Source of the DNA: Candidatus Bathyarchaeota archaeon
Lineage (GTDB): Archaea > Thermoproteota > Bathyarchaeia > Bathyarchaeales > Bathycorpusculaceae
Direction: 5' to 3'
DNA length: 64,000 nt
Assembly: GCA_003151735.1 (NCBI GenBank)
Contig: PLYI01000095.1
Span: forward strand, 47,058-111,057
The position numbers were made by a program, and so were the translations under genes. Below, in pieces: positions 14,446 through 22,634 of the stretch. The notes beneath the pieces were generated by a model. The model was not told the DNA's origin, did not search any database, and worked only from the letters and a program-made list of their open reading frames with translations. Position 1 is the stretch's first letter. Every line of letters begins with the position of its first letter.

Positions 14446-15156
14446 ATGGCGGTTAAGCCGACCAGACATGGAGAATACAAAGAAGTAGCTTATTCCAGCA
14501 CACGCTGGGAACAGTTGAAGGCGCTGAGAGGCAGAGCAGTTTGGGTCATAGCGGCATTAGAAGCGTTTCATTTGCGGTCGCTGACGCATGGCAGCATAGC
14601 CAGAGGCGACGTAAACTTAGGCAGCGACGTGGATGTGTTCATTCCTGAAGTGCAGAGCAGTTTTTTGGTGGAAACCGCCCTTGAAAAAGCCAAAATCCCC
14701 ATCAACTCGCGGTTTATCGTTCAAGCTACACCATCCTACGCCATGAAAGCACACATCGAAATCTACGAGTGCACTACGGTTTCGTTTCCTTTGATGGAGA
14801 TGCGGCGTGTTGAGAGGGAATTTTACAGATTCGGCGGAGAAGTAAATCTGGCTCAGCTCAAAGAGAATGTGCGGGTAGCAGGGGTGGATAAGCGGCTCAT
14901 GCTTATAGAACCCACGGAGAAGGGGCATGTGGAAAGCAGCGTTGTTGGCAAGGAAGAGTTTGCCGCTAAAATCTTGGGAGTTGCTGCTGAAACTGTGTTA
15001 GATAGGGTTCATGCTTTGTTGAAGCGTGACGCGGTTGGCAGAACAGGTGTCTTCGTAAAGAGAGAGTTGGCTGAGGACGAAACTTTTGAGTTAGCTCTAA
15101 AAAAACTCTCTGAGTTGAACCCTGCGGTTCGGCGTAGAATGAAAAAAGATGTTTAA
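14446..15156 (+). CDS. nucleotidyltransferase-domain protein
   Basis: The 236-residue protein has the polymerase-beta-fold signature: THGSIARGDVNLGSDVDVFI (47-66), with GS and the two metal-binding aspartates. The remainder (KAHIEIYECTTVSFPLMEMR) supplies a third acidic position. It probably transfers a nucleotide to a protein, RNA or small molecule; the substrate is unknown. It marks the return to core genome after the integrase and overlaps convergent tbp by 4 bases. Confidence 0.75.
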   Translation: MAVKPTRHGEYKEVAYSSTRWEQLKALRGRAVWVIAALEAFHLRSLTHGSIARGDVNLGSDVDVFIPEVQSSFLVETALEKAKIPINSRFIVQATPSYAMKAHIEIYECTTVSFPLMEMRRVEREFYRFGGEVNLAQLKENVRVAGVDKRLMLIEPTEKGHVESSVVGKEEFAAKILGVAAETVLDRVHALLKRDAVGRTGVFVKRELAEDETFELALKKLSELNPAVRRRMKKDV

Positions 15157-15725
15157 GAGGGGTAGTAGATGAGTTCTTTTTCTTCTAGTAGCGCTTGGAT
15201 TTTGTCGACTGCTTCGTAGACTTGCTCTTCTTTTTTGGCGCCTACACAGACGAGTTTTCCAGCTGAGAAGATTAAGAACACCACTTTTGGTTCATCCATG
15301 CGGTAAACTGCACCTGGAAACTGTTCAGGTTCATACATGACTTTGCTGAGTTTGTAGACGAGGCTTTCAAGGTCAATTTCGCCGCCAAGTTCAGCTGAAG
15401 CAACGATGTTTTGGATGTTTACGACTGGTTTTTCTGTAATTTGGATGCCTTCGCCGCGGAGTTCTTTAACGACTTTTTCTACTGCGCTGCGGGATTCTTT
15501 TTCTGATTTAGCGCCTGTGCAAACCATTTTGCCGGTTCCGAAGATTAAGGTGGCTGTTTTTGGTTTTTTTAGTCTGAAAACAAGGCCTGGAAAAACGCTT
15601 GGGTTGTATTCGGTTTGCGGGAATTTTTCCACGATTTTTTGCAAATCGATTTTCTGGTTAAGTGAGACTGAGGCTACGATGTTTTGGATCTTGATGATCG
15701 GTTTTCTTTTACTCATGTCACTCAC
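15153..15725 (-). CDS. tbp: TATA-binding protein
   Basis: The 190-residue protein is two direct repeats of the TBP saddle: IKIQNIVASVSLNQKIDLQK...FPGLVFRL...TATLIFGTGKMVCTGAK and VNIQNIVASAELGGEIDLES...FPGAVYRM...VVFLIFSAGKLVCVGAK. It binds TATA boxes and recruits TFB and RNA polymerase. The start is GTG 15725 or ATG 15716 in the same frame. A TATA box about 30 bases upstream puts the transcript start almost at the GTG, so the mRNA is nearly leaderless. Confidence 0.97.
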   Translation of the reverse strand: MSDMSKRKPIIKIQNIVASVSLNQKIDLQKIVEKFPQTEYNPSVFPGLVFRLKKPKTATLIFGTGKMVCTGAKSEKESRSAVEKVVKELRGEGIQITEKPVVNIQNIVASAELGGEIDLESLVYKLSKVMYEPEQFPGAVYRMDEPKVVFLIFSAGKLVCVGAKKEEQVYEAVDKIQALLEEKELIYYPS

Positions 15726-15744
15726 GGTCGACTATTTAAATAGA

Positions 15745-15775
15745 AAAGAGGTATATAAAGCATCTTTATAAGGGG
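15745..15775 (-). promoter_or_regulatory. TATA-box promoter of tbp
   Basis: On the minus strand CTTTATATAC (15751-15760) lies about 30 bases before the GTG start at 15725. The spacing implies a leaderless or very short-leader transcript. Confidence 0.65.
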
Positions 15776-15975
15776 CATTCAAGGGCAAGTTTGCCTGGTT
15801 TTTTGCATCTTTTGGAAAAACAATTCAGGTCTTTTTTACGATTTTTTATTGTTTTCGAAAATATTTTACAACAATCAAAATGCCAAAACTATCGGTTACA
15901 TTCTAACGCAGAAAAAATCTATACCCCCCTTTATACCTTTATATAAAGGAATTTTAATCGTAAACTATGCGTCCC

Positions 15976-17070
15976 TTAACTGTCCGTCGCCGTATCCCGG
16001 TATATTGGAAATCTTAGCAGCGCAGCTATTCCGCCAAGCGAGAGCAGTTTTGCTCCTGCTTCATGTTCCGTACTAACAACAGTTATGGGTGCGTGGCGTT
16101 TTTCAACTTGATGCATCAGTTCCTCAAGCTTAAGCCGCTGTTCCTCATCAGCGTCTCGAAGCATTGTGTCGGCGACAATAAGTTTCTCAACTGCACCCAT
16201 CATGACCGCGTTCTCCACCGCCGTCAAGCCGTAAGTGATGGTTCCTTCGCCTTTACCTAATCGTTTCATAACTTCCTCGATAGTTTCGGTTTCATCTACA
16301 AGTCGAAGCTTATGCGCCGCCTTCAACAAAACACCCGAACGCAACGCCTCGTCGATTCCTGCGGTGCCGCCGTTGTTAACGCTTTTAACGTCCACAACAG
16401 CCCGAGACATTTCTTTGGATTCCTCATTGAGGTATTTTACGAAGTCAGTTTTAACGTATCCCGCGCCGATAATCACTATGGGATTGTGGTTTGGAGCCCA
16501 CAGTTTGTTTAGGCTGGTTAATGCAAGTTTGAAATAGGCTTTTGTAGCTTCTACGCGTTTGTCTGCTTCTTGTTTTCCCGGCAGCCGCATGCGTTGGTCA
16601 ACTCTGGTTTCGTAACCGTATTGCTTAGTTTCCGCGATAGCAAAGCCCTCGTCGTCGATGGATAGGATCAGCAGCGATTTCTCGGTTTCGCTTGCTTTAG
16701 TTAACCTGTCTAAGAGATGCTTGGGCCATTCCTTCTTCACAACCGTCATAGGTTGATTGAGCGCAATACTGAGGGTGTGGTGTGCACCCGTGGGAATTAT
16801 GTCTGGAGCATGACAAATCAAGCCGTGAACGCGCAGCTTTCCCAAAAACTTGTCCCAACCAACCGAAATTACTTTTACACCCATGAAAGCTGAGACGCGC
16901 TCGGCGCCTTTGGGGCGGGATGTTTCTGTGTCGCTTTTTATGGCTCTTGAACTGTAAGCGTAAACCTCGTCACCTGTGTAGATGACGTTGTATAGGTGCC
17001 ATAGGTCATCTGGTGAATCAGGAACCACTTTGACGAAGCCTTGCTCCAATTTTTTTTCAATAATTTTCAA
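15976..17070 (-). CDS. pelA: Pelota, mRNA surveillance and ribosome rescue factor
   Basis: The 364-residue protein matches archaeal Pelota end to end. It has an N-terminal Sm-like domain (GFVKVVPDSPDDLWHLYNVI), the RVSAFMGVKVISVGWDKF and GAHHTLSI segments, a central domain with the Y-G-YETRVDQRMRLPGKQEADKR region, and a C-terminal L7Ae-like domain with ITYGLTAVENAVMMGAVEKL. Pelota lacks the GGQ of release factors and acts with aABCE1 on stalled ribosomes. The start is TTG 17070, and a TATA-like TATATTTTTAG lies about 45 bases upstream on the minus strand. Confidence 0.95.
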   Translation of the reverse strand: MKIIEKKLEQGFVKVVPDSPDDLWHLYNVIYTGDEVYAYSSRAIKSDTETSRPKGAERVSAFMGVKVISVGWDKFLGKLRVHGLICHAPDIIPTGAHHTLSIALNQPMTVVKKEWPKHLLDRLTKASETEKSLLILSIDDEGFAIAETKQYGYETRVDQRMRLPGKQEADKRVEATKAYFKLALTSLNKLWAPNHNPIVIIGAGYVKTDFVKYLNEESKEMSRAVVDVKSVNNGGTAGIDEALRSGVLLKAAHKLRLVDETETIEEVMKRLGKGEGTITYGLTAVENAVMMGAVEKLIVADTMLRDADEEQRLKLEELMHQVEKRHAPITVVSTEHEAGAKLLSLGGIAALLRFPIYRDTATDS

Positions 17071-17385
17071 GCGTTATGCATCTCAGTTTGCATAGGTGAG
17101 TAGGTAGCGAACTAAAAATATACTGCGGAGAAACATTAACTTCTCTATTGGTTGTGTTGAGTTTCCTATTTTTGCATGCTTTTGGCTTGAGAATCAGCCA
17201 ATATAACCTACCCCCTTAGGTTTCTGCAATGAGTTTCAATTAGGATCCAAATAGGTTGGTGAAGAGCCCCCTCCCTCTATCGTTTCTACAATGATTGGCT
17301 ATTAGGATCCAAATATGACAAGGAAAAGTCAGGTTTGGTAAAACTTAAATCCTTTCACATCTTAAACTTAGTTAGCAAATTTTAG
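17071..17385. promoter_or_regulatory. divergent intergenic region with a 62-base direct repeat
   Basis: ATTAGGATCCAAATA occurs at 17239-17253 and 17301-17315, 62 bases apart. Each copy is preceded at the same distance by TTTCTRCAATGA. AGCCAAT near 17197 and ATTGGCT near 17293 are inverted partners. The repeats lie before the winged-helix gene at 17395 and behind the Pelota promoter, so they are likely control sites. Confidence 0.5.
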
Positions 17386-17394
17386 GTGATTTTT

Positions 17395-17739
17395 ATGTCT
17401 CGACTATTTGAAGATTTCAAGTGTAAATTTATCCAAGAGCAAGCAAACACCTTTAAAAGTTATCTTTTAGCCGCTTTGGACAGCAAAGACATGTGCCTCA
17501 CCTACTTGGAAAGTAGGTTGGGCACTGCACTTCCCTCCATGGATATAAGAAACTGCGAATTCTTAATTGACGCAAGACTCTTTCGCGAAGAAACCAAGAT
17601 TACCATAGATGGACGCAACAGATACAAGTTATTTTATTTGACTGATTTGGGAAAGGGAATGGCGATGAAGGCTAAAGAGGCAAGCATCACTGACCAGATA
17701 CCTGAGGCGCCTCCTGCTGCTGTTCCAGAGGCAGAGTAA
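17395..17739 (+). CDS. small winged-helix-type protein
   Basis: From ATG 17395 (AGGTGA 6 bases upstream) the 114-residue product has a helical N-terminus, LTYLESRLGTALPSMDIRNC as a likely recognition region, and a wing-like RNRYKLFYLTDLGKGMAMKA. A Pro/Ala/Glu-rich tail follows (IPEAPPAAVPEAE). This resembles archaeal PadR/MarR-like single-domain regulators. The paired repeats upstream may be its own operator. DNA binding is an inference. Confidence 0.6.
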   Translation: MSRLFEDFKCKFIQEQANTFKSYLLAALDSKDMCLTYLESRLGTALPSMDIRNCEFLIDARLFREETKITIDGRNRYKLFYLTDLGKGMAMKAKEASITDQIPEAPPAAVPEAE

Positions 17740-17765
17740 AATCTAAATTTTCTTTAAAAAATAAA

Positions 17766-17800
17766 AGATTTTTGGGAAGAAAAAACTTCCCGATTTTACG
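17766..17800. terminator. hairpin between convergent genes
   Basis: GGGAAG and CTTCCC (17774-17791) form a perfect 6-bp stem with an A6 loop, flanked by T-runs on both strands. It lies between the stops at 17739 and 17803 and can serve both transcripts. Confidence 0.6.
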
Positions 17801-17802
17801 TT

Positions 17803-20040
17803 TTAGTGTATCAGATGTAGCAGGTTTAGGAACAGCGGGATGAAGACGATTGAGAGTGTGCTGAGCAGTTTTATGAGTACGTGTAGGCTTGGTCCTGCTG
17901 TGTCTTTTAATGGGTCGCCTACTGTGTCGCCGACTACTGCCGCTGCGTGTGCTGGAGAGCCTTTGCCGCCGTATTTGCCTGATTCAATGAGCTTCTTTGC
18001 GTTGTCCCATGCTCCTCCGCCAGTGTTCATGAATAGTGCCAGTGGAACTGCTGATAGTGTAGCACCGATTACGAGTGCGCCTACTGCTTCTGGACCTAAC
18101 AGGACACCAACGATTAATGGAACAACCACGATGATTACTCCTGGAAGTACCATGCCTTTGAGTGCGGATTTTGTGCTGATGTCTACTGCTTTGCCATAAT
18201 CAGGTTTGCCTGTTCCATCCATGATGCCGGGGATTTCTCTGAATTGGCGTCTGACTTCTTCCACCATTTCTGCGGCTGCTTTTCCGACTGCGCTGATTGC
18301 CTGTGAGGAGAAGAAGAAGGGCAGCATTGCACCAATAAAGCCTGCGATAAGTACAGCTGGGTTAGAAATATCCACAGCAAAAGTCTTACCAACGTAAGAT
18401 GGCGTTTTTGAAACCTCTGTCGCGAATGTCTGGAACAACAATTGCGCGGCAAGCAAAGCTGAACCGAGCGCAAAACCTTTTGTTAATGCTTTTGTAGTGT
18501 TTCCGACTGCGTCTAGCGCTTCCATTGTTTCTTCGGCGCCGCCTTCACCTGACATTTGTGCTATGCCTGCTGCGTTGTCAGCGATTGGTCCAAAGCCGTC
18601 TAAGGCTAACACCATGCCCATGACTGCGAGCATACCCATTGTGGCAAGTGTGGTTCCGTAAATTCCACCTATTAAGAGCGTAATTTGATGTGCTGCATTA
18701 GCGGGGTTTGCATTCCATGAAGCCGCAAATTGTGTTCCGAAGAAGTATGATACTATGAGTGCTACGACTAATGAGACTATTGGCAACATTGTTGTTTCGA
18801 GTCCTACTGCGAAGCCTGTGATGATGTTGGTTGCAGCGCCTGTTTGGCTGGCTTTTGCGATTCGCCCGACTGGTCCGCGGTCGCTTCCAGTGTAGTAGTC
18901 CGTGATGTAGTCGATGGCTACGCTTGCTGCTAAACCTGCAAGTAAGCAGAAGTAAAGGTACAGGAACGTCATGGAGAATTCGCCGTTACCTAAGAGGAAA
19001 ATTGTGGCGAACAGAAACAGAATGCCTGACACTATTGTAGTTACCATGAGGCCTTTTCTTAGGGCTTTCATTGGATGCTTGGCTTCTGCTTTAGTTAGCT
19101 TTACAAAGGGCATGCCGACTAATGTGGCAAAGATTCCTAGCGCTCGTGCGATGAGAGGGAAGAATATGAATATCAGGTTTCCAGTAGCGGCGCTAATTAG
19201 GGCACCGATAATCATTCCACCGATGTTCTCCCCAGTTGCTGATTCGAATAAGTCTGCGCCTCTTCCAGCTGAGTCACCCACGTTGTCGCCGACGTTATCA
19301 GCTATGACTGCGGGGTTGCGTGGGTCATCTTCAGGTATGCCTGCTTCAACTTTGCCCACGAGGTCGGCGCCGACATCTGCAGCCTTAGTGTAAATTCCGC
19401 CTCCAAGCTGGGCAAACAATGCAATTAATGAAGCACCAAAACCCATGCCGACGATTCCGCTAGCAGCAGTATACCCCAAGTCTGATGCTGCACTAATGCT
19501 CATATTACCAAACAATGAGTTGTAGCCGCCGTAGAGCAGGAACAGAAAACTTACGCCTAATAAAGATAAACCGACAACGGCCAAACCCATAGTGGCGCCG
19601 CCGTAAAACGCGGTTTTCAAAGCTTTTTCTGCGCCAAATTCTTTTGCCGCCGCTACGGTGCGGACGTTCGCTTTTGTCGCATTATCCATGGCTATGTACC
19701 CAGCCGCCAAGGAGGCAACTGCGCCTACCAAGAAGGCTGCGGCAGTACCTATGCCGAAAGGTGTTCCCTTCAGCGGCAAGGCAACCCACAGTAACACAAA
19801 AAGCACCACTGTGATGATGGCGATTGTTGTGTATTGCCTTTTGAGGAAAGCATAGGCGCCTTCCCTGATGGCGTTGCCAACTTCGACTGTTTTTGGTCCG
19901 CCTGGACTCATTTTGCCTATGCGGTACATGAGTAAAAGCGAAGCAAGAACGGCTATCACGCCTGCTATTGGAGCAATCCAAAAAACAAGTGGGTTAACCG
20001 AAGATGATGATGCTACTGATAATGCTTGTAAAGGTATCAT
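17803..20040 (-). CDS. hppA: membrane-bound proton-pumping pyrophosphatase
   Basis: About 745 residues with some 16 membrane segments. Signatures are complete: DVGADLVGKVEAGIPEDDPR followed by NPAVIADNVGDNVGDSAGRG, and near the end VVGDTVGDPLKDTAGPSLHV. The determinant GNTTKALTKG has Lys where K+-dependent enzymes have Ala, which indicates the K+-independent H+-pumping class. It couples PPi hydrolysis to proton export. A TATA box 26 bases before ATG 20040 suggests a leaderless mRNA and favours this start over TTG 20049. Confidence 0.95.
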   Translation of the reverse strand: MIPLQALSVASSSSVNPLVFWIAPIAGVIAVLASLLLMYRIGKMSPGGPKTVEVGNAIREGAYAFLKRQYTTIAIITVVLFVLLWVALPLKGTPFGIGTAAAFLVGAVASLAAGYIAMDNATKANVRTVAAAKEFGAEKALKTAFYGGATMGLAVVGLSLLGVSFLFLLYGGYNSLFGNMSISAASDLGYTAASGIVGMGFGASLIALFAQLGGGIYTKAADVGADLVGKVEAGIPEDDPRNPAVIADNVGDNVGDSAGRGADLFESATGENIGGMIIGALISAATGNLIFIFFPLIARALGIFATLVGMPFVKLTKAEAKHPMKALRKGLMVTTIVSGILFLFATIFLLGNGEFSMTFLYLYFCLLAGLAASVAIDYITDYYTGSDRGPVGRIAKASQTGAATNIITGFAVGLETTMLPIVSLVVALIVSYFFGTQFAASWNANPANAAHQITLLIGGIYGTTLATMGMLAVMGMVLALDGFGPIADNAAGIAQMSGEGGAEETMEALDAVGNTTKALTKGFALGSALLAAQLLFQTFATEVSKTPSYVGKTFAVDISNPAVLIAGFIGAMLPFFFSSQAISAVGKAAAEMVEEVRRQFREIPGIMDGTGKPDYGKAVDISTKSALKGMVLPGVIIVVVPLIVGVLLGPEAVGALVIGATLSAVPLALFMNTGGGAWDNAKKLIESGKYGGKGSPAHAAAVVGDTVGDPLKDTAGPSLHVLIKLLSTLSIVFIPLFLNLLHLIH

Positions 20041-20057
20041 GTTCAACAACCGATACC

Positions 20058-20080
20058 CATTTTATATATATATTTTTCTA
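20058..20080 (-). promoter_or_regulatory. TATA-box promoter of hppA
   Basis: TATATATAAA on the minus strand (20061-20072) stands about 26 bases before ATG 20040, the spacing for transcription that starts at the first codon. Confidence 0.65.
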
Positions 20081-20212
20081 AAAAATTTAGGCAATGTAAA
20101 TGGTAAATCCGAATTTTAACTCAACAAAAACAAAATTCCACCGTAAAGACTTGGTCGCATTTTTAAGCAAGTCAAACCTATTTCAAATAAGCTACTTAAA
20201 AGGGATTAAGTG

Positions 20213-21340
20213 ATGCCTTCAAGATTAATTGTCGTTAAAGTCGGCACTAACGGGATAACAACTGGCAAGGGAAAGCTAGATCATATGGAAATGCAGAATT
20301 TAACGGGTCAGATAGCAGCCGCAATTAAACAAGGCGACAAAATTGTGCTTGTAACTTCAGGGGCAGTTGCAGCAGGCATCGATGAGCTGGGAATCCCTCC
20401 TAAACCAAAAGATGTTGCGTTCCAGCAGGCAGCAGCAGCCACCGGACAAAGCGTTCTTATGGCAAAATATCGGGAACTCTTCAAAAAATTTGATCTAAAA
20501 GTTGCCCAGATACTCCTAACAGCTGAGGATCTCTCTAACAGGGCATCCTACGTTCATACATGTGACGTGTTAGGTTTGCTTCTCAAGATTGGAGTTGTTC
20601 CAATAATAAACGAGAACGACGTAGTTTCAGTTGACGAGTTGATGCGGACTGAAGGCTACAAAGTAAATTTCAGCGACAACGATATTCTTTCAGTCCTTGT
20701 TGCTGGGGCGCTCTGTGCTGATTTAGTTATTATTCTCTCGGATGTTGAGGGATTATATACCGTTGACCCTACGCAGCCTGGGGCTGAATTGATAAAGTTT
20801 GTCGATGCAATCACAACGGAACTAAAAAGTGCATTGAACGGCAAGAGCAAGTTGGGCAGAGGCGGAATCCAAAGCAAAATCAAGGCGGCGGAAATAGCCA
20901 CTTCCTGCGGCATCCCCCTTGTGATAGCTAATAGCAGAAGAGAAAACGTTATTGTGGACATTTTGGCTGGGAAAGAAGTTGGAACATTCTTTAAGCCTCA
21001 AAGCCGACTGCCTGCGGTGAAGCGTTGGATAGCGTATGGCGCCTCGGTAAAAGGAAGAATCAGCGTTAATGAGGGGGCAAAAAAAGCGGTTCTTGAGGGC
21101 TCAAGCCTTTTGCCTGTGGGCGTAACCAAAGTTGTAGGCATCTTCAACGAGGGCGATGTTGTGAGCCTTGAAGGAGAAGACCACGTGGAGTTTGCTCGTG
21201 GCAACCCTAACTTCAATAGTAGCCAGTTAAACCTAATTAAAGGGTTACAGGTAACAGAGGTACAGAGGAAACTGGGTGCAGATAAACCCAAAGAAGTCAT
21301 TGAACATAGAAACATCCACTTAATCGAGGAAATAAAATGA
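20213..21340 (+). CDS. proB: glutamate 5-kinase with PUA domain
   Basis: The 375-residue protein catalyses the first step of proline synthesis, ATP-dependent phosphorylation of glutamate. It has the amino-acid-kinase fold: VVKVGTNGITTGKGKLD at the start, VTSGAVAAGIDELG, the SDNDILSVLVAGALCADLVI core, and GRGGIQSKIKAAEIATSCGI. A C-terminal PUA domain covers about residues 280-360. The start is ATG 20213 after AAAAGGGA; a GTG lies one codon earlier. The stop overlaps proA by 4 bases (ATGA). Confidence 0.95.
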   Translation: MPSRLIVVKVGTNGITTGKGKLDHMEMQNLTGQIAAAIKQGDKIVLVTSGAVAAGIDELGIPPKPKDVAFQQAAAATGQSVLMAKYRELFKKFDLKVAQILLTAEDLSNRASYVHTCDVLGLLLKIGVVPIINENDVVSVDELMRTEGYKVNFSDNDILSVLVAGALCADLVIILSDVEGLYTVDPTQPGAELIKFVDAITTELKSALNGKSKLGRGGIQSKIKAAEIATSCGIPLVIANSRRENVIVDILAGKEVGTFFKPQSRLPAVKRWIAYGASVKGRISVNEGAKKAVLEGSSLLPVGVTKVVGIFNEGDVVSLEGEDHVEFARGNPNFNSSQLNLIKGLQVTEVQRKLGADKPKEVIEHRNIHLIEEIK

Positions 21341-22578
21341 TAGAGGAAATCTGTCAAAGAGCCAAAGCTGCTTCAGTTGAAATGGGCAGGTTGTCAGCGG
21401 ATGCTAAGAACACTGCATTGTGCAGGATGGCTAACGCGTTGGAGGCTAATGCTGAGAAGATTTTGGCTGCAAACCAAGCGGACGTGGTAGCCGCCAAAGC
21501 CAAAGGGCTCAAAGCTGCGCTTCTTGACCGTTTAGCATTAGATCAAAAAAAGATTCAAAATATGGCTAAGGAACTAAGAGAAGTCTCAGCTCTCGCAGAC
21601 CCCATTGGCGCCATCATTAGCACCTGGACTCGTCCTAATGGCTTGATAATTAGTCAGGTTCGGGTTCCTCTGGGAGTTGTAGGTATAATTTACGAGTCCC
21701 GCCCGAATGTCACAGCGGATTCAGCGGGGATATGCATTAAATCTGGCAATGCTGTGATTCTTCGCGGTGGCTCGGATGCACTAAACTCTAATGTTGCAAT
21801 TGGCGAAGTGCTTAGAGATGCGTTAGCTGGAACAAACGTCCCTGTTGACGCTGTTCAAGTTGTGAATTCTCCTGACCGCAAGATTGCGGAGGAGTTAATG
21901 GGTATGCGTGAATACATTGATGTGCTTATTCCCCGGGGCGGAGCAGACCTAATCAGAACAGTTGTGGAAAAGTCACATATCCCAGTCATTGAAACTGGAT
22001 TAGGCAACTGCCATGTTTACGTGGATGAGGACGCTGACTTAAAAAAAGCCACGCCCATAGTGATAAATGCAAAATGCCAAAGACCAGGAACCTGTAATGC
22101 TGCCGAGAAACTTCTGGTTCACAGCAAAATCGCAAAAAAATATTTGCCCGTTGTGATTGCTGAGTTGCGCAAGAACGGCGTGGAAGTCCGCGGCGACGAA
22201 GAGGTCCGCAAGATTGCCCCTGACGTTAAAGCGGCAACCGAGCAAGACTGGCCCACAGAATACCTTGATCTGATCATGGGTGTTAAAGTCGTCAAAGACC
22301 TCGATGAAGCCATTGCACACATCAATAAGTATGGCACTCATCACAGCGACAGCATCCTAACCAAAGAATTCACTAAAGCCATACGTTTTATCAGAGATGT
22401 GGATTCCGCCGCAGTTTACTGGAATGCATCAACTCGCTTCACAGACGGCAACCAATTCGGGTTAGGCGCGGAAATCGGCATCAGCACCCAGAAGCTTCAT
22501 GCAAGAGGACCTATGAGCGTCCAGCATTTGACAACGACGAAGTATGTTGTTTTGGGAGACGGGCAAGTCAGAAAATAA
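21337..22578 (+). CDS. proA: gamma-glutamyl phosphate reductase
   Basis: The 413-residue enzyme reduces gamma-glutamyl phosphate to the semialdehyde with NADPH, the second step of proline synthesis. It shows the aldehyde-dehydrogenase-type fold: VPLGVVGIIYESRPNVTADS, KSGNAVILRGGSDALNSN, RGGADLIRTVVEKS, and the catalytic Cys in NAKCQRPGTCNAAEKLL. It is translationally coupled to proB. A degraded copy of parts of this gene lies at 34695-34957. ProC is not in the window. Confidence 0.95.
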   Translation: MIEEICQRAKAASVEMGRLSADAKNTALCRMANALEANAEKILAANQADVVAAKAKGLKAALLDRLALDQKKIQNMAKELREVSALADPIGAIISTWTRPNGLIISQVRVPLGVVGIIYESRPNVTADSAGICIKSGNAVILRGGSDALNSNVAIGEVLRDALAGTNVPVDAVQVVNSPDRKIAEELMGMREYIDVLIPRGGADLIRTVVEKSHIPVIETGLGNCHVYVDEDADLKKATPIVINAKCQRPGTCNAAEKLLVHSKIAKKYLPVVIAELRKNGVEVRGDEEVRKIAPDVKAATEQDWPTEYLDLIMGVKVVKDLDEAIAHINKYGTHHSDSILTKEFTKAIRFIRDVDSAAVYWNASTRFTDGNQFGLGAEIGISTQKLHARGPMSVQHLTTTKYVVLGDGQVRK

Positions 22579-22584
22579 CGAAAA

Positions 22585-22630
22585 AGTAATTAGAAGCTGA
22601 CTTTTCAGCTCTAATCTACATCGATTTTTC
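22585..22630. terminator. hairpin between proA and nuoN
   Basis: ATTAGAAGCTGA (22589-22600) pairs with TCAGCTCTAAT (22605-22615) around CTTT, with one bulge, and T-runs follow. It lies between convergent stops at 22578 and 22635. Confidence 0.55.
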
Positions 22631-22634
22631 TTTC

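Noticed and set aside
18183..18473. A minus-strand frame inside hppA and plus-strand frames opposite hppA
   Set aside because: They are shadows of a highly conserved membrane protein gene and have no ribosome site or domain.
20061..20100. TATATTTTTCTA resembling the T-rich leader motif
   Set aside because: It is the reverse of the hppA TATA box, lies on the wrong strand and has no ribosome site after it.
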